Positions 12,431 through 12,754 of a stretch of DNA of 12,754 nt are shown here, one piece after another. The notes below the pieces were generated by a model. The model did not search any database. It saw only the letters and a program-made list of their open reading frames with translations, and had not been told where the DNA came from. Made by a program: the position numbers and the translations under genes. Source of the DNA: an uncultured Lachnospiraceae bacterium (GTDB taxonomy: Bacteria; Bacillota; Clostridia; Lachnospirales; Lachnospiraceae); assembly GCA_937965795.1 (NCBI GenBank), contig CALCMD010000086.1:1-12754 (forward strand), read 5' to 3'. Positions within the stretch are counted from its first letter, which is position 1. The number at the start of each line of letters is the position of its first letter.

Positions 12431-12752
12431 ATGGGACTATCAGCTGACACGAAAAGCAGATGCCGATCTGGATGAGATTGTGGGTTATATCGCTGTGGAA
12501 CTGGCAAATCCAAAAGCGGCGTCAGATTTTGTGGATAAATTGCAGGCGACGATTGAGGAGGCAAGGTCTTTCCCGGAAAGCGGCTCTCCCGTAGTTAATG
12601 AATACTTGCCAGAAACAGAAGTGAGGAAAAAAGTGGTAGGGAATTATATCATGTACTACCTGCCAGATTCTACGGAAAGAATGATTTTTGTCCTGCGGAT
12701 TGTTTATGGCAGGCGCAACATGGATGAAATACTCAGGCAGATAAACAAATAA
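12420..12752 (+). CDS. RelE/ParE-family toxin
   Basis: A 110-residue ParE/RelE superfamily toxin. Typical features are the N-terminal YQLTRKADADLDEIVGYIAV helix, a middle helix (ASDFVDKLQATIEEARSFPE), the P..G.P strand, and the C-terminal KKVVGNYIMYYLPD ... MIFVLRIVYGRRNMDEIL. The R(I/V)..GRR...(I/L)L ending is characteristic of ParE-type toxins, which target gyrase; RelE-type members instead cleave mRNA on the ribosome. I favour ParE, but the family cannot be settled by eye. It overlaps the antitoxin by 11 nt and ends just inside the window edge. Confidence 0.88.
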   Translation: MESKWDYQLTRKADADLDEIVGYIAVELANPKAASDFVDKLQATIEEARSFPESGSPVVNEYLPETEVRKKVVGNYIMYYLPDSTERMIFVLRIVYGRRNMDEILRQINK

Positions 12753-12754
12753 CT

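Noticed and set aside
1..12754. CRISPR array, tRNA or rRNA genes
   Set aside because: No regularly spaced repeats and no tRNA cloverleaf or rRNA sequence were seen by eye.

Overview
The window looks like the accessory part of an integrative/conjugative element or large prophage-like island in a gut-type Firmicute, probably Lachnospiraceae or a related Clostridia. The basis is strong GGAGG-type ribosome sites, TTGACA/TATAAT promoters, lysine/glutamate-rich proteins, and PcfK-like and PcfJ-like genes, which belong to Gram-positive conjugative elements. No relaxase, integrase, coupling protein or attachment site is visible, so the element type and its ends remain inferred.

Layout. Positions 1-1780 are a decayed border: a possible broken Gp49/RelE-type toxin remnant, a clearly broken kinase/ATPase-like gene (P-loop lost, reading frame shifted), a conserved-looking hypothetical gene (808-1428) and a 47-residue orphan antitoxin-like ORF with its own promoter. 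Positions 1785-3182 are a regulatory block. Two minus-strand paralogous HTH repressor genes each carry the same 22-bp palindrome upstream, and the second diverges from a lipoprotein gene whose promoter sits directly against the palindrome.

Positions 3213-3618 are a non-coding leader. A strong promoter with a 14-bp palindrome in its spacer is followed by a foldable, roughly 138-nt RNA ending in a strong intrinsic terminator, then by two further hairpins. Positions 3619-12084 hold eleven collinear, tightly packed genes: an RNase A-like (CdiA-CT type) domain protein, a small basic protein, an HTH protein, a hypothetical, a PAPS-reductase-family protein with a CC...CxxC cluster motif, a helical hypothetical, a PcfK/AcrIIA9-like protein, a phage/ICE-type accessory protein, a PcfJ-like protein with a zinc ribbon, a 62-residue zinc-ribbon protein and a cysteine-rich protein. 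A Phd/ParE toxin-antitoxin pair with its own promoter closes the window (12118-12752).

How it may work together. The eleven genes look like one transcription unit of a mobile element, possibly gated by the leader RNA and its operator. Three of the proteins (PAPS-reductase-like, PcfK-like and the cysteine-rich protein) carry QLSLF-like motifs at extreme termini, resembling the bacterial sliding-clamp-binding motif. One reading is that the cassette acts at the host replisome during establishment of the element. The RNase-like protein, the PcfK/AcrIIA9-like protein and the ParE pair suggest functions in host interference, counter-defence and maintenance. These functional links are inference.
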